A stretch of 64,000 bases of DNA from Pseudomonas sp. RIT288 (GTDB lineage: Bacteria > Pseudomonadota > Gammaproteobacteria > Pseudomonadales > Pseudomonadaceae): assembly GCF_000631985.1 (NCBI RefSeq), contig NZ_JFYN01000011.1:81343-145342 (forward strand), in the 5' to 3' direction. Below the pieces are notes generated by a model that was not told where the DNA came from, made no database searches, and saw only the letters and a list, made by a program, of their open reading frames with translations. The position numbers and the translations under genes were made by a program. The first letter of the stretch is position 1, and every line of letters begins with the position of its first letter. This document shows positions 35,644 to 47,600 of the stretch, in pieces.

Positions 35644-38600
35644 ATGAATGCTGAAGACTCCTTGAAACTTGCTCGCCGGTTTATCGGGTTGCCCCTGGAA
35701 AAGCGCCAGATGTTCCTCGCGGCCCTGCACAAGGAGGGCGTGGATTTCGCGCGGTTCCCGATACCGGCCGGCATCGCAGCCGAGGATCGTCAGGCGCTGT
35801 CTTACGCGCAGCGACGCATGTGGTTCCTCTGGCAACTCGATCCGCAGAGCGGCGCCTACAACCTGCCCGGTGCGGTGCGGCTCAACGGGCGGCTGAACCT
35901 GGCGGCACTGGAGCAAGCCTTCGCCAGCCTGGTGGAACGCCACGAAACCCTGCGTACGGTGTTCCAGCGCCAGGCCGATGACAGCCTGCTGCAGGTGCCG
36001 GCCACGGCGCCGCTGCTGATTAACCGGGAAGACTTCAGTGCGCTGCCGGCCGGTGAGCGCGAGCAGGCGGTGATCCGCGCCGCCGAACAGCAGTCGGTGT
36101 TGCCATTTGATCTGGCGGTCGGCCCGTTGCTGCGAGTGACCTTGCTCAAGCTTGCCGAGCAGGAACACGTGCTGCTGCTGACCCTGCATCACATCGTGTC
36201 CGATGGCTGGTCGATGAACGTGTTGATCGACGAATTCATCCGTTGCTACGACGCGTTCGACGCCGGTCAGGCGCCGCAATTGCCGCCACTGCCGATTCAG
36301 TACAGCGACTATGCGCTGTGGCAACGTCGCTGGCTGGAAGCCGGTGAGCAGGCGCGCCAGCTCGACTATTGGCAGGCACAACTGGGCGACGAACACCCGG
36401 TGCTGGAGTTGCCACTGGATCATTCGCGCCCGGCGATGCCGAGCTATCGCGGTACCCGTTACGAATTCGCGGTCGACGGCCAATTGGCCGAGCAACTGCG
36501 CAGCACTGCGCAACAGCATCAGGTCACTGTGTTCATGTTCCTGCTCGGCGCTTTCAATGCGCTGCTGCACCGTTACACCGGGCAGACCGACCTGCGCGTC
36601 GGTGTGCCGATCGCCAACCGCAATCGCGGCGAGATCGAAGGGCTGATCGGCTTCTTCGTCAACACTCAGGTGCTGCGCACGCAGTTGCACGGTCAGACTC
36701 GGGTCGATGAACTGCTGCGAGCGATCAAGGAAACCGCGCTCGGTGCCCAGGCGCATCAGGATCTGCCGTTCGAGCAACTGGTCGAAGCGCTGAAGCTGGA
36801 ACGCAGCCTCAGCCATACGCCGCTGTTCCAGGTGATGTACAACCATCAGCCGCACGTGGCCGATATCGCCACCATCAGCACCGCATCCGGCCTGTTGCTC
36901 GACAGTCTCGACTGGCAGAGTCGCACCACCCAGTTCGACCTGACGCTGGACACTTGGGAGAAGGGCGGCAAGTTGCACGCCGCACTGACCTACGCCAGCG
37001 ACCTGTTCGATGCACCGACCATCGAACGCATGGCGCGGCACTGGCTGCGCTTGCTGACGGCGATGGTCGCCGATCCGTCGCAGCGTATCGGTGAGTTGCC
37101 GCTGCTGGAGGCTGACGAGCAGCGCACGCTGGTGCACGACTGGAACAACGTCCACGCGCAGTACCCGAGCGACACACCGATTCATCAACTGATCGAAGCG
37201 CAGGTCGCGCGCACACCGCAGGCACCGGCGCTGGTATTCGGCGAACAGACGCTGAGTTACGCCGAACTGGATGGCCGGGCCAATCGCCTGGCGCATCTGC
37301 TGCGCGAACAGGGTGTGCAGGCGGACAGCCTGGTCGGCGTCTGCGCCCTGCGTTCGGTGGAAATGGTCGTCGCGCTGCTGGCGATTCTCAAGGCTGGCGG
37401 CGCCTACGTGCCGCTGGATCCGGAGTACCCGCAGGAGCGCCTGGCCTACATGATCGAGGACAGCGGCATCACCTTGCTGCTGACGCAACAAGCGTTGCTG
37501 GCAACGCTGCCGACTGACGGCGTAAACGTCATCACCCTGGATCAGCCGGGGCTGCTCGACCGCTACAGCGATAGCCGTTCCGACGTCAGTGTCGATCCGC
37601 TGAACCTGGCCTACGTGATTTACACCTCGGGTTCCACCGGCAAGCCAAAGGGCGCCGGCAACAGCCACGCGGCGCTGGTCAACCGTCTGTGCTGGATGCA
37701 GGAAGCCTATGCGCTGCACGCCAGTGATTCGGTGCTGCAGAAAACCCCGTTCAGTTTCGACGTATCGGTGTGGGAGTTCTTCTGGCCGCTGCTGACCGGC
37801 GCGCGGCTGGTGGTGGCCGCGCCGGGCGCGCACCGTGATCCGCTGCAACTGATCGATAGCATCAACCGCCACGCCATCAGCACGCTGCACTTTGTGCCGT
37901 CGATGTTGCAGGCGTTCATCCACGAGGCCGGCGTGGAAAGCTGCAGCAGCCTCAAGCGGATTGTCTGCAGCGGTGAAGCGTTGCCGCTGGATGCGCAGCT
38001 GCAAGTCTTCGCCAAACTGCCGAACGCCAGCCTCTACAACTTGTACGGCCCGACCGAAGCGGCCATCGACGTCACCCACTGGACCTGTGTCGATGAAGGC
38101 GCAGACAGCGTGCCGATCGGCCGGCCGATCGCCAACCTGCGCACCCATGTCCTCGATGCCGAATTGCTGCCGGTACCAAGCGGTGTCGCCGGTGAGCTGT
38201 ATCTGGGCGGCGCCGGGCTGGCGCGCAGTTACCACCAGCGCCCGGCGCTGACGGCCGAACGTTTTGTGCCGTGCCCGTTCCATGACGGCGCGCGCCTGTA
38301 CCGCACCGGCGACCGTGTGCGGCAGCGTGCCGACGGCGTGATCGAATACCTCGGCCGTCTCGACCATCAGGTGAAGTTACGCGGTTTGCGCATCGAGTTG
38401 GGTGAAATCGAAACCCGCCTGATGCAGCACACGCTGGTGCGTGAGGCGGTGGTGCTGGTGCAGGGCGGTAAGCATCTGGTGGCTTATCTAGTCCTGGAAA
38501 ACCCGCAGTCAGATGAGCAATGGCAGCAGGAGGTCAAGGCGTGGCTGCTCGGCAGCCTGCCGGAATTCATGGTGCCGACCTACCTGATCACCCTCGATAA

Positions 38601-41600
38601 ATTGCCGGTCACCGCCAACGGCAAGCTCGACCGCAAGGCCTTGCCGCAACCGGATGCCGCGCCGCAACAGGCGTTCGTGGCGCCCCAGGACGCCATGCAG
38701 AAAGCCCTCGCGGCGATCTGGGAGGCTGTGCTCGGCCTTGAACGCGTTGGCCTCGAAGACAATTTCTTCGAGCTGGGCGGCGATTCGATCATCTCGATTC
38801 AAGTGGTCAGCCGTGCGCGGCAGGCCGGGATCCGTATCAGCCCGCGTGACCTGTTCCAGTACCAGACGGTGCGCAGTCTGGCGCTGGTCGCGAGCCACGA
38901 TAATCTGTCCTCGGTGGATCAGGGGCCGGTGACCGGCGACGCCGTTCTCGGGCCGATCCAGCAAGATTTTTTCAGCCGCGCGATGCCGGTGCGCGAGCAC
39001 TGGAACCAGTCGTTGCTGCTGACCCCGCGCGAGGCATTGAACGCGCAATGGCTCGATGCGGCACTGACGCACCTGATCAATCACCATGACGCCTTGCGCC
39101 TGCGCTTTGTCGAAGGCAGCGAAGGCTGGCAGCAAAGCCACGGCCCGTTGCTGACGGGCACTGAGCTGTGGCAACGCGACGCCGAATCTGCCGAACAGTT
39201 GCAGGCACTGTGCAACGAAGCTCAGCGCAGCCTCGACCTGCAAAACGGCCCGCTGCTGCGCGCGTTGCTGGTGACGATGGCCGACGGCTCGCAACGACTG
39301 GCACTGATCATTCATCACCTGGCGGTCGATGGCGTTTCCTGGCGGGTGCTGCTGGAAGATCTGCAGCAGGCTTACGAGCAACTCGCGGCGGGTGGCGGCA
39401 TTCAGTTGCCGGCGAAGACCAGCGCGTTCCAGAGCTGGACTGCGCGTCTGGCGCAAGAAGCGTCGCGCTTCGATGACCAATTGAGCTATTGGAAAGCCCA
39501 GCATCAGGGCGCCAGGGATCTACCGTGCGACCGCCCGGATGGCAGCCTGCACAACCTGCATGGCGAAAAAATCGAATGGCGCCTCGACGCCGAGCGCACC
39601 CGTCGGTTGCTGCAACAGGCGCCCGCCGCGTATCGCACCCAGGTCAACGATCTGTTGCTTACCGCGCTGGCGCGCACCATCAGCCGCTGGAGCCAGCAGC
39701 CGGGCACGTTGATCGAACTGGAAGGGCATGGCCGCGAAGACCTGTTCGATGACATTGACCTGACCCGCACCGTGGGCTGGTTCACCAGCCTGTTCGCGCT
39801 CAACCTGACCGCCAGCGCTGATCTCGACGGCTCGATCAAGGCGATCAAGGAGCAACTGCGCGCGGTGCCGGACAAAGGTCTGGGTTACGGCGTGCTACGT
39901 CATTTGGCCGCGCCGTCGGTGCGCGCCGAACTGGCCGCGCTGCCGCAACCGCGCATCACTTTCAACTACCTGGGCCAGTTCGACCGCCAGTTCGACGAGG
40001 CGGCGCTGTTCGTGCCGGCTGTTGAAACCAGCGGCGTGGCGCAGGATCCGTCGGCGCCTCTGGGCAACTGGCTGACCGTGGAAGGTCAGGTGTATGGCGG
40101 CGAATTGTCGATGAGTTGGGGCTTCAGCCGCGAGATGTTCGACGTTGCCACGGTGCAGCAACTGGTCGATCAATACGCCATCGAGTTGCAGGCGCTGATC
40201 GAACACTGCTGCACGCTGCCAACCGCGCAAGCGACGCCGTCGGACTTCCCGCTGGCCCGCGTGACCCAGGCGCAACTGGATGCGCTGCCGGTGCCGGCCG
40301 GTCAGCTCGACGATGTCTATCCGCTGTCGCCGATGCAGCAGGGTTTGCTGTTCCATACCCTCTACGAGCAAGCGGCGGGTGAATACATCAATCAGTTGCG
40401 CGTGGATGTGCAAGGCGTTGACCCTGAGCGTTTCCGTGCCGCGTGGCAGGCTACCGTCGCTGCACAGGACATTCTGCGCAGCGGTTTCGTCTGGCAGGGC
40501 GAGCTGGCGCAACCGCTGCAGATCGTGCACAAACAGGTGCAGTTGCCATTCAGCATTCTCGACTGGCGCCAGCGCGACGATCAGCCGGCAGCCCTCGCGG
40601 CGCTGGCCGATGCCGAGCGTCAGCAAGGATTCGATCTGAGCCATGCACCGTTGCTGCGTCTGGTGCTGGTGCAGACCGCTGCCGAGCAATGGCACCTGAT
40701 CTACACCCATCACCACATTCTGATGGATGGCTGGAGCAACTCGCAGTTGCTCGGCGAAGTGTTGCAGCGCTACAGCGGTCGCACCCCGGCCCATGGTGGC
40801 GGACGGTATCGCGATTACATCGCCTGGCTGCAGCGTCAGGACGCGCAACTCAGTCAGGACTTCTGGAGCGGCCAATTGGCTGCCCTGCAAGAGCCGACCC
40901 GACTGGCCCGCGCCGCCACCGGCGGCGAGCGCGACAGCGGCCACGGCGACCATTATCTGACCCTGGACGTGCCGCGCACCCAGGCGCTGGAAGCGTTTGC
41001 CCGGCAGCAGAAAGTCACCGTCAACACTCTGGTGCAAGCCGCGTGGCTGCTGTTGCTGCAGCGCTACACCGGTCACGAAGCGGTGGCGTTCGGTGCGACC
41101 GTGGCCGGGCGTCCGGCGGATTTGCCGGGCATCGAGCAGCAAGTCGGCCTGTTCATCAACACCTTGCCGGTGATCGGCGCGCCGCGCCCGGACCAAAGCG
41201 TTGGCCAGTGGCTGCAAGCGGTGCAGGCGCAGAACCTCAGCCTGCGCGACTTTGAACACACGCCGCTGGCGGACATCCAGCGCTGGGCCGGGCAGGGCGG
41301 TGAAGCGCTGTTCGACAACATTCTGGTGTTCGAAAACTACCCGGTCGCCCAGGCGCTGAGCCAGGCCGGGCAGGGTCTGACATTCGGTGATGTCGGCAAC
41401 CTGGAGCAGACCCACTACGCCCTGAGCGTGGCGGTCACCCTCGGTCAGCAACTGGCGCTGCACTACAGCTTCGACCGCAGCCAGTTTGCCGGTGAGGTGA
41501 TCGAAGGCATCAGTGCCCACCTGCTGCAATTGCTTGAACAGTTTGCGCTGTCGGCCGAACGCAACCTTGGCGAAATCGCTCTGGCCAGCGCGCAAGAGCA

Positions 41601-44600
41601 CGCCCGCCAGCAAGCCGAAAACCATCCGCAGCCATACCCGGTGGACATCGCTGTGCATCAGCGCATTGCCGCGCTGGCGGTCGAGCGTCCGCAGCGCACC
41701 GCGGTGATCTTCAATGGTCAGCACTTCAGTTATGGCGAGATCGAGCAGCGTGCCAATCAACTGGCTCACGCGCTGATCGCCCGTGGTGTCGGCGCCGAGA
41801 CTCGGGTGGGTGTGGCCCTGCCACGCAGCGAGGCGGTGATCGTCGCGCTGCTGGCGGTGCTCAAGGCCGGCGGTGCCTACGTGCCGCTGGACACCAGTTA
41901 TCCGCGTGAACGCCTGGCCTATCTGATTGAGGATTCAGGGCTGGCGCTGCTGATCAGCGATTCATCGGTGTCGGCGCAGTTGCCGGTCGGCGAGTCGGTG
42001 CCGTTGCTGGAACTGGATCGTCTCGACCTGCGCGAGTTGCCGAGCACGGCGCCGCAGGTGCCAGTCGATCCGCACAACCTCGCGTACGTGATCTACACCT
42101 CCGGTTCCACCGGCAATCCGAAAGGCGTCAGCGTTGCCCACGGCCCATTGGCGATGCATTGCCAGGCCATCGGTCAGCGCTACGAAATGCGCGACAGCGA
42201 CTGCGAATTCCACTTCATGTCGTTCGCCTTCGACGGCGCCCACGAACGCTGGCTGACCAGCCTGACCCACGGTGCTTCGCTGCTGATTCGCGACGACACA
42301 TTGTGGACGCCGGAGCAGACCTACAACGCGATGATCGAACACGGCGTGAGCGTGGTCGCGTTCCCGCCGGTTTACTTGCAACAACTGGCCGAACACGCCG
42401 AGCGTGTCGGCAACCCGCCGAACGTGCGGATCTATTGCTTCGGCGGCGATGCGGTGCCGAATGCCAGTTTCGAACGGGTCAAACGCGCCCTCGATCCGGA
42501 CTACATCATCAATGGCTACGGCCCGACCGAAACCGTGGTCACGCCGTTGATCTGGAAGGCTGGCCGTGAAGAGCCGTGCGGCGCTGCTTACGCACCGATC
42601 GGCAGCCGGATCGGCGACCGCAGCGCCTATGTGCTCGACGCCGATCTGAACCTGTTGCCACAAGGCATGGCCGGTGAGTTGTACCTCGGTGGTACCGGGT
42701 TGGCGCGGGGTTATCTGAACCGTCCGGGGCTGACCGCCGAGCGTTTTGTCGCCGACCCGTTCAGCGCCCATGGCGGCTTGCTCTATCGCACCGGTGACCT
42801 GGTGCGCCAGCGCGTCGACGGCACCTTTGACTATCTGGATCGCATCGACAATCAGGTGAAGATTCGCGGTTTCCGTATTGAACTGGGCGAAGTCGAAGCG
42901 GCGCTGCAAGCCCTCGACGGCGTGCGTGAAGCGGTGGTCGTGGCGCAGGAAGGCAGCGCCGGCAGTGGCAAGCGTCTGGTGGCCTACGTGGTCGGTGATT
43001 CAGCGAGTGCCGAGTTCACCGAAGACCTGCGCGCGCAGCTCAAGGCCAGCCTGCCGGCGCACATGGTGCCGGCGTATGTCCTGCGTCTTGAGCGCATGCC
43101 GCTGACGCCGAACGGCAAGCTCGATCGCAAGAACCTGCCAAAACCGGACGTCAGCCAACTGCAACAGACCTACCTCGCGCCACACACGGCGCTGGAGCAG
43201 CAACTGGCGGCGATCTGGCAAGACGTGCTCAAGCTTGAGCAGGTCGGCGTCAGCGATAACTTCTTCGAACTGGGCGGCGACTCGATCATCTCGATTCAAG
43301 TGGTCAGCCGGGCGCGGCAGGCCGGGATTCGCTTCAGCCCCAAAGACCTGTTCCAGCACCAGACCATTCAGGCCCTGGCCACGGTCGCGCAGACCGGCGA
43401 AGCCGTGCAGCCCATTGATCAGCTCGCGCAAACTGGCGAAACCGCGTTGCTGCCGATTCATCAGGCATTTTTTGCCGAGGCGATTCCCGACCGTCACCAC
43501 TGGAACCAGGCGGTGATGCTCAAGCCGACGCAGGCGCTGGACGCTCAGGTACTTGAGCAAGCGCTGGATGCGTTGGTCGTTCAGCACGACAGTTTGCGTC
43601 TGGACTTTGTCGGGCAGGCTGCGGGTTGGTCGGCGCATTACCGCGACGTCGCCACGCAAGCGGGGGAAACCATCCTCTGGCAAGTCGAGGTCGCTGATCT
43701 CGCCGCCCTTGAAGCACTGGGCAACAAGGCCCAGCGCAGCCTGCAACTGAGCGGCGGTTCGCTGATCCGCGTGGTGCTGGCGAACCTGGCTGATGGCAGT
43801 CAGCGCCTGCTGCTGATCGTCCATCACCTGGTGGTCGATGGCGTGTCGTGGCGGATTCTGTTCGAAGACCTGCAACGTGCCTACCGGCAGATTCTCGCTG
43901 GCCACGCCGTGCAGTTGCCGGCCAAGACCAGTGCGCTCAAGGCCTGGGCGGCGGCGTTGCAGGACTACGCCAAAACCCCTGCGTTGCAGGCCGAGCTGGG
44001 CTTCTGGCAGCAGCAGTTGCAGGGCGCTTCGGCGGCTTTGCCTTATGACCGTCCGCAGGGGGGGCAGCAGCACGATCAGGCACTGACCCTGCGCAGCAAA
44101 CTCGATCAGACCCTGACCCGTCAGCTGTTGCAGGAAGCGCCGGCGGCCTATCGCACCCAGGTCAACGACCTGTTGCTGACCGCACTGGCGCGGGTGCTGG
44201 TGCGCTGGACCGGTGACAACAATGCGTTGGTATTGCTTGAGGGCCATGGTCGCGAAGACCTGTTCGAACACATCGATCTGACCCGCACAGTAGGCTGGTT
44301 CACCAGCGTATTCCCGGCACGCCTGGCACCGGTCGCCGAACTCGGCGCATCGCTCAAGCAGATCAAGGAACAGCTGCGGGCGATCCCCCACAAAGGCATT
44401 GGTTTCGGCGCACTCGCGCGCCTCGGTGATGAGTCGGCGCGTGCCACCCTGCAAGCCTTGCCGGCGCCGCGCCTGACCTTCAACTACCTTGGCCAGTTCG
44501 ACGGCAGCTTCGATGCTGCCAGCGATGCCCTGTTCGTGCCGACCAGCGAGTCCGGCGGCGCAGAGGTCAATCTGCAAGGGCCGCTGGGCAATCCGCTGGC

Positions 44601-47600
44601 GCTCAACAGCAAGGTCTTCGGCGGTGAGCTGGACCTGAGCTGGACCTACAGCGGCGCGATGTTCGACACCGCCACTATCCAGCGTCTGGCCGACGACTAT
44701 CTGCAGGAACTGACTGCACTGATCGGCCACTGCTGCGACAGTGCCAACCGTGGCGTGACGCCGTCGGACTTCCCGCTGGCGCAACTGTCGCAAGAACAAC
44801 TCGACGCACTGGTGCTCGAGCCGCAAGGCATCGACGACATCTATCCGCTGTCGCCGATGCAGCAGGGCATGCTGTTCCACACCTTGCTCGAACACGGCAA
44901 TGGCGACTACATCAACCAGATGCGCCTGGACGTCGACGGTGTCGATCCGCAACGCTTCCGCGCAGCGTGGCAGGCCGCGGTGGATGCCCACGACATCCTG
45001 CGCAGCGGCTTTTTCTGGCAAGGCGATCTGCCGCAACCGGTGCAAGTGGTGCAGCGTCAGGTCGAGGTGCCATTCAGCGTGCTCGACTGGCACGGCAGGA
45101 CTGATCTGGAGGCAGCGCTGCAGACTCTCGCTGATGAGGAGCGCGCCCTGGGTCTGGATCTGAGCTGTGCACCGCTGATGCGTCTGGTGCTGGTGCGCAC
45201 CGCAGCCGATCGTTATCACCTGATCTACACCAACCATCACATCCTGATGGACGGCTGGAGCAGCGCGCAGTTGCTCGGCGAAGTGTTGCAGCATTACAGC
45301 GGCGAAGCGGTCGCCCGTGGCGCGGGTCGCTACCGCGATTACATCGCCTGGCTGCAACGTCAGGATGGCGCGGCGGCGCAAGCCTACTGGCGGGCAACGC
45401 TGGGCACTCTGCAGGAGCCGACACGCCTGGCCAATGCCATCGCGCGACCGCACGCCGGTTTGCCGAGCGTGGGTTATGGCGATTATTACCAGGTGCTGGA
45501 CGCTGAGCTGAGCCAGCGCCTGGGCGAGTTTGCCCGGGCTGCAAAAGTCACCGTCAACACAGTGGTGCAAGCGGCCTGGCTGCTGTTGTTGCAGCGCTAC
45601 ACCGGCAAGGATTACGTGGCGTTCGGCGCCACCGTCGCCGGGCGTCCGGCGGATCTGCCGGGTGCCGAAACGCAGATCGGCCTGTTCATCAACACGCTGC
45701 CGGTGATCGCCGCGCCGTCCGCGCAGCAGAGCGTGGTTGCCTGGCTGCAAGCGGTGCAGGCGCAGAACCTCGCCTCGCGCGAGTTCGAACACACGCCGCT
45801 GGCGGACATTCAGCGCTGGGCCGGGCAGGGTGGTGACGCACTGTTCGACAGCCTGATGGTGTTCGAGAACTACCCGATCGGCGAAGCACTGGAGCGTGGT
45901 GCGCCGCAGGGTCTGCGCTTCGGCGCGGTGGCCAATCAGGAGCAGACCCACTATCCGCTGACCCTGCTGGTGAACATGGGCGCGCAACTGTCGGTGCATT
46001 TCAGTTATCAGCGCGACAGCTTCGCGGCGGCCAGCGTGGCGCAGTTGGGCGCGCATCTGCAGCGTCTGCTGAGCCAGATGGCGGATGGCGGCGAACGCAC
46101 GCTCAGCGCGCTGAACCTGATCGAACATAACCCGCCGCTGAACAGCGATTTCGCCACCGAGCAGTGCATCCATCAAGCCATCGCCCATCAAGCGGCGGTG
46201 ACCCCGGATGCCTTGGCGGTGACCTTCGCCCATACTCAACTGGCCTACGCCGAACTGGACGCGCAGGCCAATCGTCTGGCACACAAACTGGTAGAGCTAG
46301 GCGTCGGCCCGGAAGTGCGCGTCGGCGTGGCCATGCCGCGTTCGGAGCAATTGCTGATTGCCTTGCTGGCGGTGCTCAAGGCCGGCGGCGCCTATGTGCC
46401 GCTGGACCCGGATTACCCGGCGGATCGCGTGGCTTACATGCTGGAAGACAGTCGGGCGCGGGTGTTGCTCACCGAACAGGCGGTTGCCGCGACTCTGAGC
46501 CTGCCGGGCGATACGCAAGTGCTGCTGATGGATCAGCTGTCGCTGGGCGGCTATTCGACTGTTGCGCCACAGACTGCGGTGCAGCCGGACAACCTCGCCT
46601 ACGTGATCTACACCTCCGGTTCCACCGGCAAACCAAAAGGCGTGGCGATTGCCCATCGCAACGTCATGGCGCTGATCGACTGGTCGGCCAAGGTCTACAG
46701 CCGCGACGACATTCAAGGCGTGCTGGCCTCGACTTCGGTGTGCTTCGACCTGTCGGTGTGGGAACTGTTTGTCACCCTGGCCAACGGCGGCTCGCTGATC
46801 ATCGCCCGTAATGCACTGGAGTTGGCGCAACTGCCGGCTCGTGATCAGGTGCGCCTGATCAACACCGTGCCGTCGGCGATCGCCGCGCTGCAGCGTGCCG
46901 GGCAGATTCCGCCGAGCGTGCGCATCATCAATCTGGCGGGTGAACCGCTGAAACAAGCCTTGGTGGATACGCTGTATCAGCAATCGACGGTCGAGCACGT
47001 TTACGACCTGTACGGCCCGTCGGAAGACACCACTTATTCGACCTGGACCCGCCGCAGTGCTGGCGGTCAGGCGCGGATTGGGCGTGCGCTCGATTACAGC
47101 GCCAGCCATTTGCTGGATGCCGATCTGCACGCGGTTCCGCAAGGCGTTTCGGCCGAGCTGTACCTGTCCGGCGCCGGCATCACGCGCGGTTATCTGGGAC
47201 GTGCGGCAATGACCGCCGAGCGCTTTGTGCCAAATCCTTTCGTCGGCAACGGCGAGCGCATGTACCGCACCGGTGACCTGATTCGTGAGCGCGAGGAGGG
47301 CGAGCTGGAGTACATGGGCCGGATCGACCATCAGGTGAAAATTCGTGGATTCCGCATCGAACTGGGGGAGATCGAGGCGCGATTGCTCGCGCAACCGGCA
47401 GTCGGCGAAGCGGCGGTGCTGGCCGTCGAAAGCGACACCGGCGCGCAACTGGTGGCGTATGTGGTCGCCCCGCAACTGGAGATGCACGACGGGGACGCGC
47501 AGCGCCAACTGCGCGAGGGACTAAAGACTGGCCTCAAGTCTTCGTTACCTGACTACATGATTCCCGCGCACCTGCTGTTCCTTGAGCAGTTGCCACTGAC

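Noticed and set aside
35590..38367. Very long minus-strand open frames opposite the NRPS genes (also 39895-41769, 43000-46284, 49377-51887, 57357-62876)
   Set aside because: They are antisense shadows of high-GC NRPS codons, repeated wherever the modules repeat, with Gln/Arg/His-rich products and no start signals or family motifs.
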